Of a DNA stretch of 64,000 bases, positions 37,442-50,304 are shown one piece after another (position 1 is the stretch's first letter; each line of letters opens with the position of its first letter). Position numbers and translations under genes: made by a program. Location: assembly GCA_002633005.1 (NCBI GenBank), contig NMRA01000689.1:60001-124000 (forward strand). Direction: 5' to 3'. The notes beneath the pieces are model-generated. The model saw only the letters and a list, made by a program, of their open reading frames with translations, was not told the DNA's origin and searched no databases. The stretch comes from Phoronis australis (lineage: Eukaryota > Phoronida > Phoronidae).

Positions 37442-40400
37442 ATGACTACAGCTGAAGTGAGTTGAGAGTTGAAGGTGCAATTTGCCTTCTTGAACTAGAA
37501 AATCAAGTTGGGCCTTTTAGTCTCAAAAATCGGTCTTGTAATATTCCTTACCGTAATAGGATTCTATTTCCGTAAATTTTGACAGGAAGCTGTAAAAACA
37601 GGAGAGGTAATCCTGTGTATTTTTCAAGCAAATTTTAAACATAATTTTTACAATGGGACAGGAATTTACCATCGTGGTTTGTTGTTTTAATTAAAATTCC
37701 GATCGTTATCGGTATCATGAAGGCATTGGTGCTGGCACATGCATTGTACGGTATTACACTGACTGTGTAGTGTCCATGTCTGCCAATAGGTGCAACATAA
37801 CTTTCTGGTATCCATGAACCCTTTGGGGACAGGAGTGTGTGTGATATTAATCTTGTGTATTTTTCCTAACATATTTGTGGGATTTCAAGTTACGGTGGTC
37901 TGGAACAGCATTAACATCTCGTTAGGTTGTGTTCCTGGAAGCAAATTGCAAATATTCAATGGAAATGTTGTTGAAATACAAAGCTGCGATTTGCATCATG
38001 TGCCAGTATACATGTACTGTTGATTTGAATTTTAACAGAAATGATTCTCGAGACATGTGCAGACCTAACCAACCCTTTAGTTAGAAATGGAAAATTCAGT
38101 CTTAAAGTGCAGTGACCTCGTGATTCAAATGGTGATTCACTTTATTTTTATATACTGCCTACCCTCATGCTTTGGATTAGTTTATATTGTAAAATAAAAC
38201 CATTCAGCATATATATTGTTTCAATATCTGAGTCATTTGATTACAAATTGATGTACATTGGTTTCGTTGGCCATGTTCAAATTTAGAAGTTTTGGATTAT
38301 TAGATGTTTTGAATCTTTCCTGTTTTGCCGCTTTCATTCATGTTTCATACCATCCTTCTGGTCGTAAATCTTCTTGTATTGTGGAGACTACAGCACCTTG
38401 AATATGGATGTCTTGGTGTTAGAATACATCCTATTGGCTTAATCTCCCACAGAAACAGTAGCCATCCTGCTGCACCGCCTGCTGTTCAGGCTTCTGTTCT
38501 CACTGTTGTCCCAACACACTCTGGTGTCAAGTTGCACGATTTCAATGTGATTGACTTCAGCCAACTGTGCTGTGAGTGTACCACTCAATCTGCCAGTCTG
38601 TGAAACCCATCTGTTGCCATGGTTGTGGACACAGGTTAGGTCCCACTTGGCTTAGTAGTGTGTCATGAACTGAGTGTAAACCACACTGAGTAAAGAAACC
38701 AGTGGTATTGGACTGCGACAGCTGAATTCTTTTCTCTTTAATTTTTACCTGTGAGTGACTTAGTGACAGTTCACAGCTGGGTTGTGGCTTTACGTAGTTT
38801 ACCTTTCCGATTAACATCATTTTTGTTTGCATTAATTGCGTCGGCATTTCGTTGTACTCGTTTTTTTAGTTGGCTTCATGACAGATCAACTCTGGTGGTG
38901 TCTGTAATAGTCCAGGGATTGTGCACCTGAGAGTTGAGACTGACGAGAGTTGTCCAACACAGGCGAGCACTCTTGCCCAACTTGGGCGAACGCTGTCTGA
39001 AATGGAATTATCAAGAGGGAAGTGGGTTAAGATTAAAATGATGTAAGTTGAGTGGAGTTTTGTTGTGCAGACATGAACTAGACTACTGATAATAGCACAG
39101 GCTATACTTGCGATAAAGTTTTTGAAGAGGCCAATGTTAAGGCAAACCTTTGGCCGTTGATACAGACGTCGATGTGTTGCATGAATTTTATTGGATTATT
39201 TCAACTTTGAAAAACAGGCGCGGGCTGATGATTATTAGCCCTGAAATGTGTTGATGTCATTGTTTACTGGTAACTGTGTGTCAAGGCTCTCTACATTGAG
39301 TGGGAATTGGACAGCAGTGAAACGTAGCACACTCTTTGAGCCGAGTTCTGGTGTCTGTCCACTTCACTGGAAAGATTGATGCGATTCTGATGGCATTTTT
39401 GATCACAGGAGGGGCAGAGTGAGGACACAGATGTGAACTGCCAGGCTATTGCCAGACCATAAAAATCTTGATGTCATTAGAGGTAAATGGATTACAGGTT
39501 GCGGCCATGACGACCACTGGCTAAAGAATGGATTGTGAAATGGTCCTAGTTAAATGACTGTGAACTCCCAACGTTTGTACTGGTGTGAAAACTTGTAGCA
39601 ATACGTGGTCCTGCTTTAATTGTCAAGTCTTTATTCGGGAAATGAGAATCGGGTGTGAAGATCAAACAAAAATGCTGGATTAATGTGGTCAGTGTTTTTT
39701 GTTGGTGAGTTGACTGATCTCTTGGGGAAAAGTGTACCAGACTGATTAGAGCGTGTGTATTGCAAGGCTATGTCAAGACATCTTTTGATTTCTCTAGCTG
39801 ACAGCATCATGAATTTTGTCACAGGATAAACGAATATTAGGGCTGCTTCATGACTTAATGCTGTGGGTATTGGTGTGCGTTTGTGCATGACTTTCCCTGT
39901 TGAATCAGGAGTGGAATACTGATATATTACACAGTCATGTATGTGACCTGCAAGCAATAAATGTCAAGGATTGTTACATGAGTGAATGACAGACCAGTTG
40001 AATATACAAGGCCAGTACAGCATTTGTGTGAGTTGAGCTCACTATCTTGTGGGCCATCATCTATATTGATCAGTGAAAACACCACATTGAGTCATCCTGG
40101 CATTGATACTCATCAGGTCACTTTGTTTGGCCACAGCTGGCTTTGTTATGGTTCTGCATGCAAATGTCAACCAGTAGATGCCAAGATTGGCTGGAGGATC
40201 TCGTCTTGGTCTCTGTCTTGGCATAGTGACAGTTTGGTTGATCACTCACTTCCGTCAGCTTGCCAGTGGATATTGTATTGGCTGTCACCAGAGCCGTAAT
40301 CCAACAATGCTGCATAGTTCATGAAAGAAAACAGTTTATTGCTGGTGACTTTCTTGGCAACAATGAGTATTGCTCGGTGTAGTCCTGCTGCAGACTGGGT

Positions 40401-40895
40401 AAAAGATGACAGCCAGGAATTACTGAATAAGAATTCATTCACACTGAAGCCTGGAAACTTTTTCTTACCTGTAGTTGTTGGAATGCAGAGGGACAACAGT
40501 TGATTGGTGTTGAGAGCCAGACATCATTCAACTAATGACATTAGGTAAGAGGAAGGGTTAATGGGCCATTTCTAGATCATTGTGTGGTTTATCTGTGAAT
40601 ACCTGATACCTGATGCCTGCCTCTCGGTTGCATAACCCTGCAGATTTAATTCAGCGTTATTGCCTGTGACCAGATTGTACTACTTACCATATGAGAAAGT
40701 GGAACTTGCGTGTCATAAGAGATTCGTGTTCCTCTGTCACCGAGACACGGACTTTTGAAACATCAAACATATGATCTTTAGCCGCAACCAGGAAGTTGAA
40801 GATGTTAATAAGGATGAGTCTCAATTTGCTGGGCTAGTTCTACATCGAGAAGTATTACAGTGAACATTTCATTCATGCTTTGAGCTGGTTTGGAG

Positions 40896-41569
40896 ATGAA
40901 CAATCACCCCTTCGATGATCATTCTGTCGGATCCAATGCTGAAGTGAGTAATGATGAACACAATAATGTACACAGTGGACACAGGAAACTCTGTCGCCTG
41001 AGCCAGTTGAGTCCACCGAGTGACAAAACCGCAGATCCGCTTAGCAAGATTCAGCTGGTGAAACAGCGCAAAGCATCCCTACCCATACTCCCATTACACA
41101 GGAAGAGTTTTGCCGACTGGCTGGTTGAGGTAGACGCAAGACACCAAGAGAAGAAGGTTCGCCGGCAGAGTTGTTGCCCTCAGCATCTCAACCAGCCTCT
41201 GTACAACGACTCGGACGACTTCGACCCTGTCTACCACCGCACGTGCAGTCAGGGCAGCATGGACGTGGCCAGCTTAGGCTCGTCCTCGGAGAATATGGAC
41301 TGGAAACGGTTGTCCACCGATCACGTAACTGACAGCGTCAGTGACATTCACGAAGAAGACAATTTGTCGAGGAAATTGGACTCTGATGAGGATGACAACG
41401 AGAGTCTCCCATCGGAAACATTTTCTTCGCCATTTAATCGTTTTTCCTGGAAGCATCGTTCTTGGCGGGATCGACCGATGGGTCTGTCGATGGATATACA
41501 TATCCAACGGGAATTGTGTAATGTTCAAGAAGAACTGAAAGACTATTTGGATAAGTTGGATGTTAACAG
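40896..41569 (+). CDS. Candidate alternative or nested-gene first exon B, 224 codons
   Basis: The longest and most protein-like open frame of the window. ATG 40896 (G at -3) follows an in-frame TGA at 40881 and ends at AACAG|GTAAAT in phase 2. The product is polar and Ser/Asp/Glu-rich. It has a basic Ser-Leu-Pro motif and tryptophan segment near residues 50-75 (KASLPILP, then KSFADWLVEV), acidic serine stretches around 115-165, and a basic-aromatic patch (FSWKHRSWRDRPMG) followed by a predicted amphipathic helix (RELCNVQEELKDYLDKL) at the end. Codon use and local GC rise relative to flanks. I recognise no family. It could be an alternative N-terminus joined in frame to RAPGEF2 exon 4, or the first exon of a nested gene. 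Confidence 0.7.
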
Positions 41570-42797
41570 GTAAATTATCTACGCTTTCATTAGCCATAAA
41601 TGTGCTTATCTGCACTTATGCTTGAGTTGTCTTTATAGTTCCAAGGGTATTGCAGTTTTGAATTTTGATGCTCTTTTCAATGTATGGGAATAAATCTGGC
41701 ATTAGGTTCATCCAAAATATTGTCATCATTGACACCTCATTCTTTTACTCTTGCTACTGTGGTCCTTGTGCCTGGGTGGAATGTGATCTCTAGTAGACTT
41801 TGGACACCGGTGCCCATTCATCACACAGGCAAGTGCAGCTTAACTTCCCCATGCCCTGTATCATACTGGTAACTTGCAAAATTAACTGAGCATAATTCCA
41901 TGTATATTTTGCACAAAAATTTCGCTGAATAGGTATTTAAAGAAACTCTGCCCCTTGTTTTCGCCAGTTTAGGACATAGAATAAATCTGATTAGATCACT
42001 CACACTCAGTTTTCAACTTTCAAGGTGTCAGTTGAATCGCTGATTCCCGAATACTTTTTGTTTCGATACTTTTCCCGAACTTTACTTTTCCATATTTGGT
42101 TTCATTACCATATTTGGTTTTAGTATCGGAAATGATGTGCTTCCACCTGTATGCCATACCGTGTCCTAAATAATATTTAACAATCCGAAAGTGAAATGCA
42201 CTAATGTTCTTCAGTGAGGTCACTTTATTAATTTAGAGACCATGGCTCCTGTTCTTTTCAATGCAAAATAGAATATGCCACTTTTTGATAAGGAAACAAA
42301 AAAATTAATTTTCACTGAGTTTTGTTTTTCTGAACCTCGTTGCTTCCATAATTGTTGCAACAAGATACTAGTGAAAACATTGTAAGGTGATATGTCCAAC
42401 TTTGATTTCAAAACTTATCAATGTAACAAGGTATCGCGGTGCCAAAATTTGAAAACGTAGAAAATTATGATTTCTGCAGTGTTCTCAAAAATGGAATTTA
42501 GGTATTGTATATAATATTTTCCTCTTTGTATCGAATGACTGGGGCTTTTAGGGTCTTTATGAAAAACTCAAGTGATGTATAGAATGAAAACAAATGGTAT
42601 TTTATAAAATTATTATAACATTTTTGAGATTTTGTTTTTGAAAATTTATTTCTTATTTAAAGTAATCTGGTCACATTTGTTGATACTGTTGTTTAGTGTT
42701 GAATGTATCTTTTGTTTTGCTGAATGGTACTAAAAAGACAAGGTCATGTGACCACAAACAATCGTAGATAGCTGTAAATTCAACAATTTAACTCCAC

Positions 42798-42853
42798 AGG
42801 CTTTCTACTTACAGAATATATACACTTTGCAAGTTAAATTCTATAGTTTTTTT
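42798..42853 (+). repeat. Fragment resembling the tail of R3
   Basis: CTTTCTACTTACAGAATATATACAC, then AAATTCTATAGT resembles TTTTCTACTTTCAGAAAATATAT, then AAATCTATAGTT at about 12900-12952. This is an old shared repeat. Confidence 0.5.
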
Positions 42854-45800
42854 AGATACCCCACAGAATCCAATACTTGCCAACTACGTCACCTTTTCAA
42901 CTTCCTGACGGCATTTTTCAGTTCTCTCAGCTGTGTCTCAGTTTCTAATTAGCTACAGTGAGGCACCACATGTTCTGTAGACTGATATTGCTCTATGCCC
43001 AGTCTGTGACCTCCTCTCTCTCCCTGACCTCTGGAATGTGATAGCCACTGGTAGAAACACTGCTGAACGAGGGCGAGGGCGTGTTCAGCCCTTGCCACAT
43101 TCTCCTCATTGCCAGCATAGTTGGTTGTTTTTCAACCAACACAACTATCTGTTTCATCAATCAGTTCAGCTCGATAACTGTAGAATGGTCGTTTTTCTCC
43201 ACAAGCTTTTATAAGTATTGGAACGTTCAGTGTCAACGGTCTATTCAGCCCTGATGGCAGTGGAGTTGTCCTCGGGGGCTGGGATGGACTCCAAAAGCAC
43301 AGAGTCCGTCCAGTTTGAGATTCTAATGTTGCTCAATGATATGTTCTCTGGCTATCAAGGCAACGGTCAGTGGTAAGTACAGGCTCACAGCCTCAATGGT
43401 AGATTCACCAATGACAGTGGTTTACTTTGGTAGGGGGGAGAGGGTCTGTCGAGGTTCGACCTCTCGAGATCCTGGTGTACAGAGATATGTGTATAGCTGC
43501 AATGTTCAAATCTTTTACTTTATGGGCAGAAAAAAATCAATTCAGGTTTGGTGAAATGTATCATAATGCATATAAATTTATACATGAAATCCTTGTGATT
43601 TGAGAAATCTATTCCTGCAAATTAAATGGATTTGTCTCTTTTAAAATTCATTCTGTTTTGACTGATTTGTTGTTAGCCTGTGAAGTGAGTATCAGTCTGT
43701 TAACATGTTGCCTGGTGTCTTCAGTTAGTTATTGGTCTCGTGGCCACATTCCTAGTCAGTATTCAGGAGTGGAGTTGGTGGCCACTCAAGTTATTCAAGT
43801 CTGTATGCCTGGGGGGGTTATGCTGAATTGTAAGATCAGAACTAGGTTAAACTGCTAGTGTCTCTGCATGAAGATTGGCTGCCAATTCTAGTTCTTCGTT
43901 CCAACTGATGGCCTGTTCTGCGGGATAAATGTTCGTTTGCAGACACGGGATTTGTTATCTCTTCGACTTGTTGATCTGAGTAGCTGTGTTAATGGGGATG
44001 AATATCCAGGATAAAGAATCAGGTACTGATGAAGATTTATTGTGCATTAGGTATTCCATCATACAGACTTGGCAGGTGAAATGAACATAGAATTATGGGC
44101 CTTTGTGCATTGAGTGGCAGTGAGATGTGGTGAGAGATTAGAGGTGTCTTGAGAATCTCTTGGGGAGCATTTACTGTGGCTTTGTTCTCATCTTCATAGA
44201 CAAGTTGTTTCATTGAAGGTGTTACACTAATTTCAGTGGTTCCTTTGTCCTGGAATGCAACTGGCCTCCTATGAAATGTACAAATTTGCTGTAAGCACCA
44301 TTACTCAATAGGAATTTGTCTGGCCACTTGCAGGTCACATTCTTGAACTCAACTTAGGAGCTAGTTTGTTGGGTACTAGCTCTGACTAGCAAGGTTTCTG
44401 ATCGAGGTTTGACCAAATCTGCTGTCGGGACAACTAGGCAGTGAGCTTTGATGATGTAAAATTTTTGAATTATGTCGTCATCTGAAATGAAAGAACCACC
44501 AGGATTTCAATCAGATGTGCGCTCGCTCCATTATCAGACCCTGTGATATGGGCTTGGTTGCAAAGGGGAAGATTGTCCTAGATTTCTAGGCTTCGCATTC
44601 TCCAAAAGGAATTTTTGAGCACGTTTCTAACAGGAAGCAGGATGTTTGGTTCTACTTGTGAAACGGAAAAAATCACAAGCACTATTGTCTTGAAAACGTG
44701 CAGTTTTGTCTGGGATTGTTACGAAAAAAGTTTGGTTTTGTCATTTTATATGTTGTAGATTGAAGAAATGTTAAATTTCATCTGTGCAAACAGTACAGTT
44801 TATTAAATTCAAACTTCCGTTAACCCATTTAGGATACTAAACCCTTCTAAAATATGTGTTCATGCAGTGAAGACTGTAGTTTCAAGCAGCCCTCCGGTTT
44901 GATGCAGTTAATCTAAAATGTGCTAATACTTTAAAACATCTGTAGAAGACATTACCAGTGCAGAAACCCTGCAGTGCATTGTCCTGTTAACACCATTGGG
45001 ATGGTACCCTGGATATGGTGGTTGTGTGCCAATGGCAGATTTCCTGAAACAATAGCGAATATCTTGTACGATTAATGACCACCTCTGCCCTTCTGCCTTT
45101 CCTGATACGAGTACATTTTATGCAAGTATCGTGGGCGCATACTGCTCTCTGTGCTCAGTCCTCAACATGGTGACTATGTTGGGTAGTTTTTATGGTTGGG
45201 AGTTGTGAAACAGCCCAACCATGGAGAATCCCATGGGTCCATATTGGCTTAATGTATACGTGTGTTTTTGGAGTGACGGCAACCCCTGTTGTATTCATGA
45301 ACTACACAGCATCCCTGGAATTTTTAATTAAGATCATAACCTGTTGATAAGTTGTGAGTTATTAGTAGGTGGCTGACCTTTTGACTTGAACCTATTGTCA
45401 GTTTGTGGTTAAGTAAAAATGTTGATCTTCTCAGCTGTACATTGTTTATGTGGTGGTGAACTTTGTTGACTATGACTTACATGTTTCCAACATTGAAACT
45501 GGGGGGACTTGGACAGTCAGGATATTGCTCATTCCAGTTCCAACTAAGCTGTTTAGTAATCAAGATAGAGTCTGGTATGAGGGGCCTATGTCTGCTGTCA
45601 TAACTCACTCCATCATCATACAGTTACAACTTGGAAGCTTGCCATGATACTGGTGTTCATATTGTCTACATAACTTAGACTTGTCAGCTTAGTTCTGCCT
45701 ACGACAACTTTGAGGGGCATTCTCATTTACTGTAGTTTTGTTAGACACACAATCACCAGCAGCATATCTCTTTTCGTGCACTGCAGTTCTGATCTTATTT

Positions 45801-46489
45801 CCTTGCTCATGAACTGCAGTAATACTCAGCTGTAGTATACAGACAGCGACCATAAATCCGCCATCCATCACAAAACCAACTGGGAGGCGAGGCTCTGTAA
45901 TTCGGCTTGTCAGTTCATTTCCCGAGCTTGGTCTCAAGCAATGAGGAACAGTCAATTCTTTGCAAGGCCAGAAATCACTTCCCATCTAAGTAAGGGACAA
46001 GTTTACACAAATTTTATAGCAAAAATTAGTGTGTTGCTGTTGCTCCTTTTATTGTGAGCTTGCTGAATAAGGAGAACATCGCGTGACCCCCAATAGGAGT
46101 GATTTCTTGAGCTTTCCCACTCACAGTTCATTGTCTTGAGTTGATGGCTTTGTGATTGCACCTTTGCCGTCATACACAATATATCATGAATCAATAGGTA
46201 GTTAGTCCTTGGATGAAACAAATATAAACGGTTTAAATCTCATTTTATCGGCTGTACTTACACAATGACGTAAATCGCCCTTTTGGTTTCTCAGTAACAT
46301 CATTGTTCTGGATTGATGGAATGCTTGTTAACCTGGCTCTGATGTACTTTTATGAACTGGTCTCTCTCATGAGTGATTGTAGTTGTCGGGATCTGACTTA
46401 GTATTCGCTGGCTGAATTCGCAACTCATGATGTTATCTTCAGATCATCGCACGATCTGCTCTCTGATGTGACCTGTCGCAAGCTCCGCC

Positions 46490-46576
46490 CCCTTGCGAAA
46501 TGTTGACAAACAAACAATAAGTTTTTCCCTGCAACGTGTTGTTTGTCGGGTAAAATGGCGGCTTGGAAACGAAGGT
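46490..46576 (+). promoter_or_regulatory. Possible internal promoter and mini first exon
   Basis: A GC-box-like CTCCGCCCCC (46482-46491) precedes AAAATGGCGGC, which matches the YY1/downstream start motif found at many animal gene starts. The ATG (46555) gives MAAWKR plus AG before GTGTGT at 46575, again phase 2. An inverted CCAAT box (CTGATTGGTC) follows. The peptide is too short to prove coding. Confidence 0.25.
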
Positions 46577-47074
46577 GTGTCTAGAAGGCTGCATTCTGAT
46601 TGGTCACTTAAACCTTCACTCAAAGTCCTAGTGGTAGGTTAATTCACAGCAGGGTGTGCTCACACTTTTTGGAACTTGCTTGCCATGGTAATCTTTCAAA
46701 AAAGTTAGGGTGCTTTGAAATGTCAACTCAAAACCTCTTAACAGTGTCAATACTCTCAAATCTATCTTGTCGTAAAATGGGCACAACGACAGAAATGGTT
46801 GTGTATCCCATGGAAACAGCATATCTGTGAGGTTGTTGGTCACATCCAAAGAGGGCCCGGGCCTGCCAGTGACTTGATGCAACTTCCTGTGTGCTGATAT
46901 TTCTGGCACAAGGCATTCCTTTTGATGACCACGGTATACTCACTCTGCTAGTGTTCTTTTCTAAAATCTCAAAAGTTTGTTATATTTCGTTTTAATGTTG
47001 TGAATTCATAATGCATATACGGGAAATATGGATATTAAACTGAGCACACCTAAAGTAGTCTGAGTGAATGTCCT

Positions 47075-47219
47075 GGAATCTCCTGTCATGGTGGCGAATC
47101 ACGAGCTGAATTCTTTGTCATTAGTCTCTAGGCACACAGGAATTCCCTGTCATGGTGACGGATCACGAGCTGAGCTCCTCATCATTAGTCTCCAGAAACA
47201 CGGAAATTCACTATCAGAG
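47075..47219. repeat. 2.25 copies of a 64 bp tandem repeat
   Basis: Units start at 47075, 47139 and 47202 (partial). Shared blocks are GGAAT, CTGTCATGGTG, CGAATCACGAGCTGA/CGGATCACGAGCTGA and TCATTAGTCTC. Confidence 0.9.
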
Positions 47220-49384
47220 TACGTCGCTGGAATGAGAAGTCCATTACAGGGAAACAGAATTTTGTTTGACATGTATATTTTTGGACTAATTGTTTTCTAC
47301 TGAGATTTGAATTGATTTTTTTACACTTCCTTGTCAGATAGTGTTCGTAACATTCAATGCTAAACCTCGAAGTTGAGGTGAGCCAGGTAAATGTCAAGAG
47401 TCGGACTGTCTGTACGAGTATTTCCTCTGTATTTTTTTGCGCCAAAGTGAAGGTTTCTAAGTGAAATCTTTCGAGATTTTACTGTGTTTACAGCGTCTGT
47501 TTAAGAGGTTATGAATCATTGGATACATATGTATATGATATTTTCTAGAATTCTTGTCATTCCAAGAAGCATTGGCCTTATCATACACGACCTAGCTGAT
47601 GACCCCAGTCACATGGTCAGACAGTTATTCAGTGGGGAAGGCTGACATCAGTTTATAAACAATATGTCATCCTGTTTTGGTGATACTGTAATTACATTAC
47701 TTTAGTCCTATTAGTACAGACAAGCTGATGAGATCCAACTTTATATCTGGTGCACATGTCCTGTGAAGTCACACTTACTAAAAATCTTGGATTGTTGAAC
47801 GTATGTGTTAGTCTGGCGTTCAAAAATTTTAAAGTGCAAATTCCTCGGTCAGTGCTTATAATACAAGCATTTTATTACCTGGTTTGCAAACACCAATAAA
47901 CTCAGCTGTCTTTCTGAATATGCAGTCATTCTCTCAATATTTGCAATCTGCGCTTACCTGCAGGGGTCACCTGGTGCATTTGAGATCGGTAACGGGTGAT
48001 CAGAATATATTGCACTGTTTTTATTGGTGTCTGTATTATGGTTTGTAATTATGTTCAAATTTCTCCAGCACATGGAGACTAAAAGGTCGATAAAAAACAC
48101 TGAACTTACTCGGGGTCCGGTGTTCCATCGAAACTGGAACGTCGGTGTAAAACAGATATCCTGGAGTCGAAAACAGACTCCCACACCTTCAAAACAGCTA
48201 ACCTGGTTTACCCTTAAAACACAAACCCTGGCCTTAGAAACAGGAATCCCAGGGATGGGACTAGGAACCGGGGACCGAAACACAAACATTGTTTGATGTA
48301 GGTGTTGTAAGATGTTTAGAAGGAACTTGTGGAGATATCTGTGAATATGCAGCTCATTTGATGCAGTCTTGTTCTTTCCGTTCGGGGACATGTTTTAAAC
48401 TCTCAAACTAGGTCAAATGAAGGGTTAAGGACTTAAAAGCGAACCTTCGGTGCTCGCAGAAACTTCGGTGTAGTGGGAAAGGTCAGAGCAAAACTTCACC
48501 GATGTTATGATCAGAGGTCGCAACAATGATGTACAATCACACGAGACTTGCAAAACGTGTTCTTTGTTATTCTAAATAAATAAAAGAAAGCATATCTGAT
48601 GAAGAATGACAATGATCATTTTCATCTAAATGAGAAAAAATTTCACTTAGCCTCGAACCCACTGCTCAATTTTCGTTTGAGAGTACAAATGAAGTGCGCT
48701 GTCTGGTATCTTAGCGATAGCTTCGATATCGCTCTTTAGTCAGAATTAGTTTCAGTGAACCTAATTGGTAAACTGAAGTTCACCTAATGAGAAAGTGCCT
48801 TCAGATGGCATTGTGGCAGAAGTTGCAATTTATTTCACTACTATTCACTGTGCCAGGCGCATATATCGGGGCGCGTATACCCGTTGAGTTGCCTGTTCTT
48901 TACTTCACATTAAAGAAACAAAAATATTAGGTGACTGTAGACAGTGCTCTGTTTATCACAAGAAATGTGTTCACTTTGTTATTTGAGAATTTAGCAGAGA
49001 TGGCATTCACATAGAGGTGTTCGCTTTTTTGAGATTAAAAAGCAAACTTTTATAAAGTGAGAGTCGTTGTATTACCATGAATATTTAAAAATGAAATTCA
49101 AAAATTTGGACTGGGTATTTGTGGTGAAAATGCTATACTTAAGGAAAATATTTAAAAGTCTGAGACGCTGAAATTCAAGTCATTATTGAGTTTTCTTAAT
49201 TTTTAAGATTGGTACATGCACATTGGGGATTTTGTCATTCCTCATTTCCCGATGTATCGACACTATCAGCAAAGTCTGATAATAGGCTATGTAGTTTATA
49301 AAATAGTCAAAAATAGCCCCATCAGTTTTCATGTGTCCCCATACTGTGTATGGTTGAGGTGAATGATAGATTGTTGTTGACTCA

Positions 49385-49494
49385 GATTCTTGAATTTGGG
49401 ACGTCCAATATTGCCTATTTTTAAAATTTGGCACAATTTCTGACATGGAGCAAAATAATTTATTTTTCACCTCCCCAAACGGGAGATTTTTTAC
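49385..49494 (-). mobile_element. MITE-like family M1, truncated inverted copy
   Basis: The reverse complement starts GTAAAAAATCTCCCGTTTGGG, then AAATAAATTATTTTGCTC and CCAAATTTTAAAAATAGGCA, matching the left half of the 52603 copy. Confidence 0.8.
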
Positions 49495-50207
49495 AGTACT
49501 TGAATGTGGATGTTTCTCGTGATGACTTAGATATTTATAGACTTCATTACTTGACATTAATGTGTGTCTGCTTTCATGTTGTGTACATTTTATCATGAAA
49601 GGACTTTAACCTAAGTAGTAAAGGGTATTGCCCCTGGTCTCGTCATACTTCATGAAACGACAATCAACTAATTAATTAAGTACGCCCTTCTAATTTTAGC
49701 CAGGTCTTTATTATTTGTACTGGTTAGCCTTTTTTAAAGTATCACGTGGTGCAGTTTCTTATCTTGTCATCTTGTAAGTGTGAAAATGGTAGGCGTTGTG
49801 AAGTTATATTTTGCAGTAAGAAACTCGTGTAATCAGATAATGTACAGTTTCGCAGTCATGTCGGCTCATTCTGTTAACAGCAAAAATGACTGGTACGGTA
49901 ATCTCTATTATGGCTGCAAAATTCTAATTGCAGAATGGCTTAGCTACCTTTCCTGTTAATTTCCCTTCATTCACGGATATGAGGGAGGGAGGGCGCACTA
50001 CTCTGATGATTAATTCGGTTTCCGCCTAGCCGTTGTTTCGGGGAGAGGGGGGTGAATTCCAGGTCATTTTTTCTGAATAATTGTGGCGTGTCTTGTTCTT
50101 GAGGCTGTTTTTTCATTTTGTGAAGTCGTTGAGAAAGATGTAAAAATAATGGTAAAGATAAGTGTTGCTATAGTTACTGATCACATGGTTTGCTTTGTCT
50201 CTTACAG

Positions 50208-50283
50208 TTTTGGCAAAAGAAGTGCAGGATGCGCTCGGAGACCCAACGAGTGCCTGATCCTAGAGCCGTCTGAGATGATAGTG
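50208..50283 (+). CDS. RAPGEF2: RAPGEF2/PDZ-GEF exon 4
   Basis: Acceptor TTGTCTCTTACAG, donor GTG|GTGAGT. 76 nt enter in phase 2 and leave in phase 0. The first T completes the serine split from exon 3, then FGKRSAGC, NECLILEPSEMIV follows. The family pattern is SFGKRSAG..RGCECIVLEPSEMIVV, the C-terminal strands of the first cNBD-like domain. The join to exon 3 reads LPRS-S-FGKRSAG, identical to the vertebrate order. Candidate exons A and B would also join here in frame. Confidence 0.96.
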
Positions 50284-50304
50284 GTGAGTACAACTAGTTG
50301 ATAA

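Larger units (their letters stand above)
17312..50207 (+). other. RAPGEF2: RAPGEF2 intron 3, 32.9 kb
   Basis: A giant intron bounded by GTGAGT and CTTACAG. It holds candidate alternative first exons A (27493) and B (40896), a possible mini-exon (46555), the 597 bp block duplication, SINE heads, TIR elements and tandem repeats. Longer open frames such as 18070-18513, 24003-24431, 33970-34320 (-), 47954-48391 (-) and 49183-49596 (-) lack domain motifs, and some overlap repeats. They are not annotated as genes. Spans such as 18.5-20.2, 22.3-27.3 and 37.5-40.8 kb show nothing further I can support. Confidence 0.85.

Noticed and set aside
43430-43475. B-box-like GGTTCGACCTC in a small palindrome
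   Set aside because: No A box at the right distance; the palindrome alone does not make a tRNA.
47954-48391. 145-codon minus-strand and 90-codon plus-strand overlapping frames
   Set aside because: Both overlap the same AAACA/CCAGG-rich degenerate tract; composition explains them.
49183-49596. 137-codon minus-strand frame
   Set aside because: Runs through a truncated M1 MITE copy; no protein motif.
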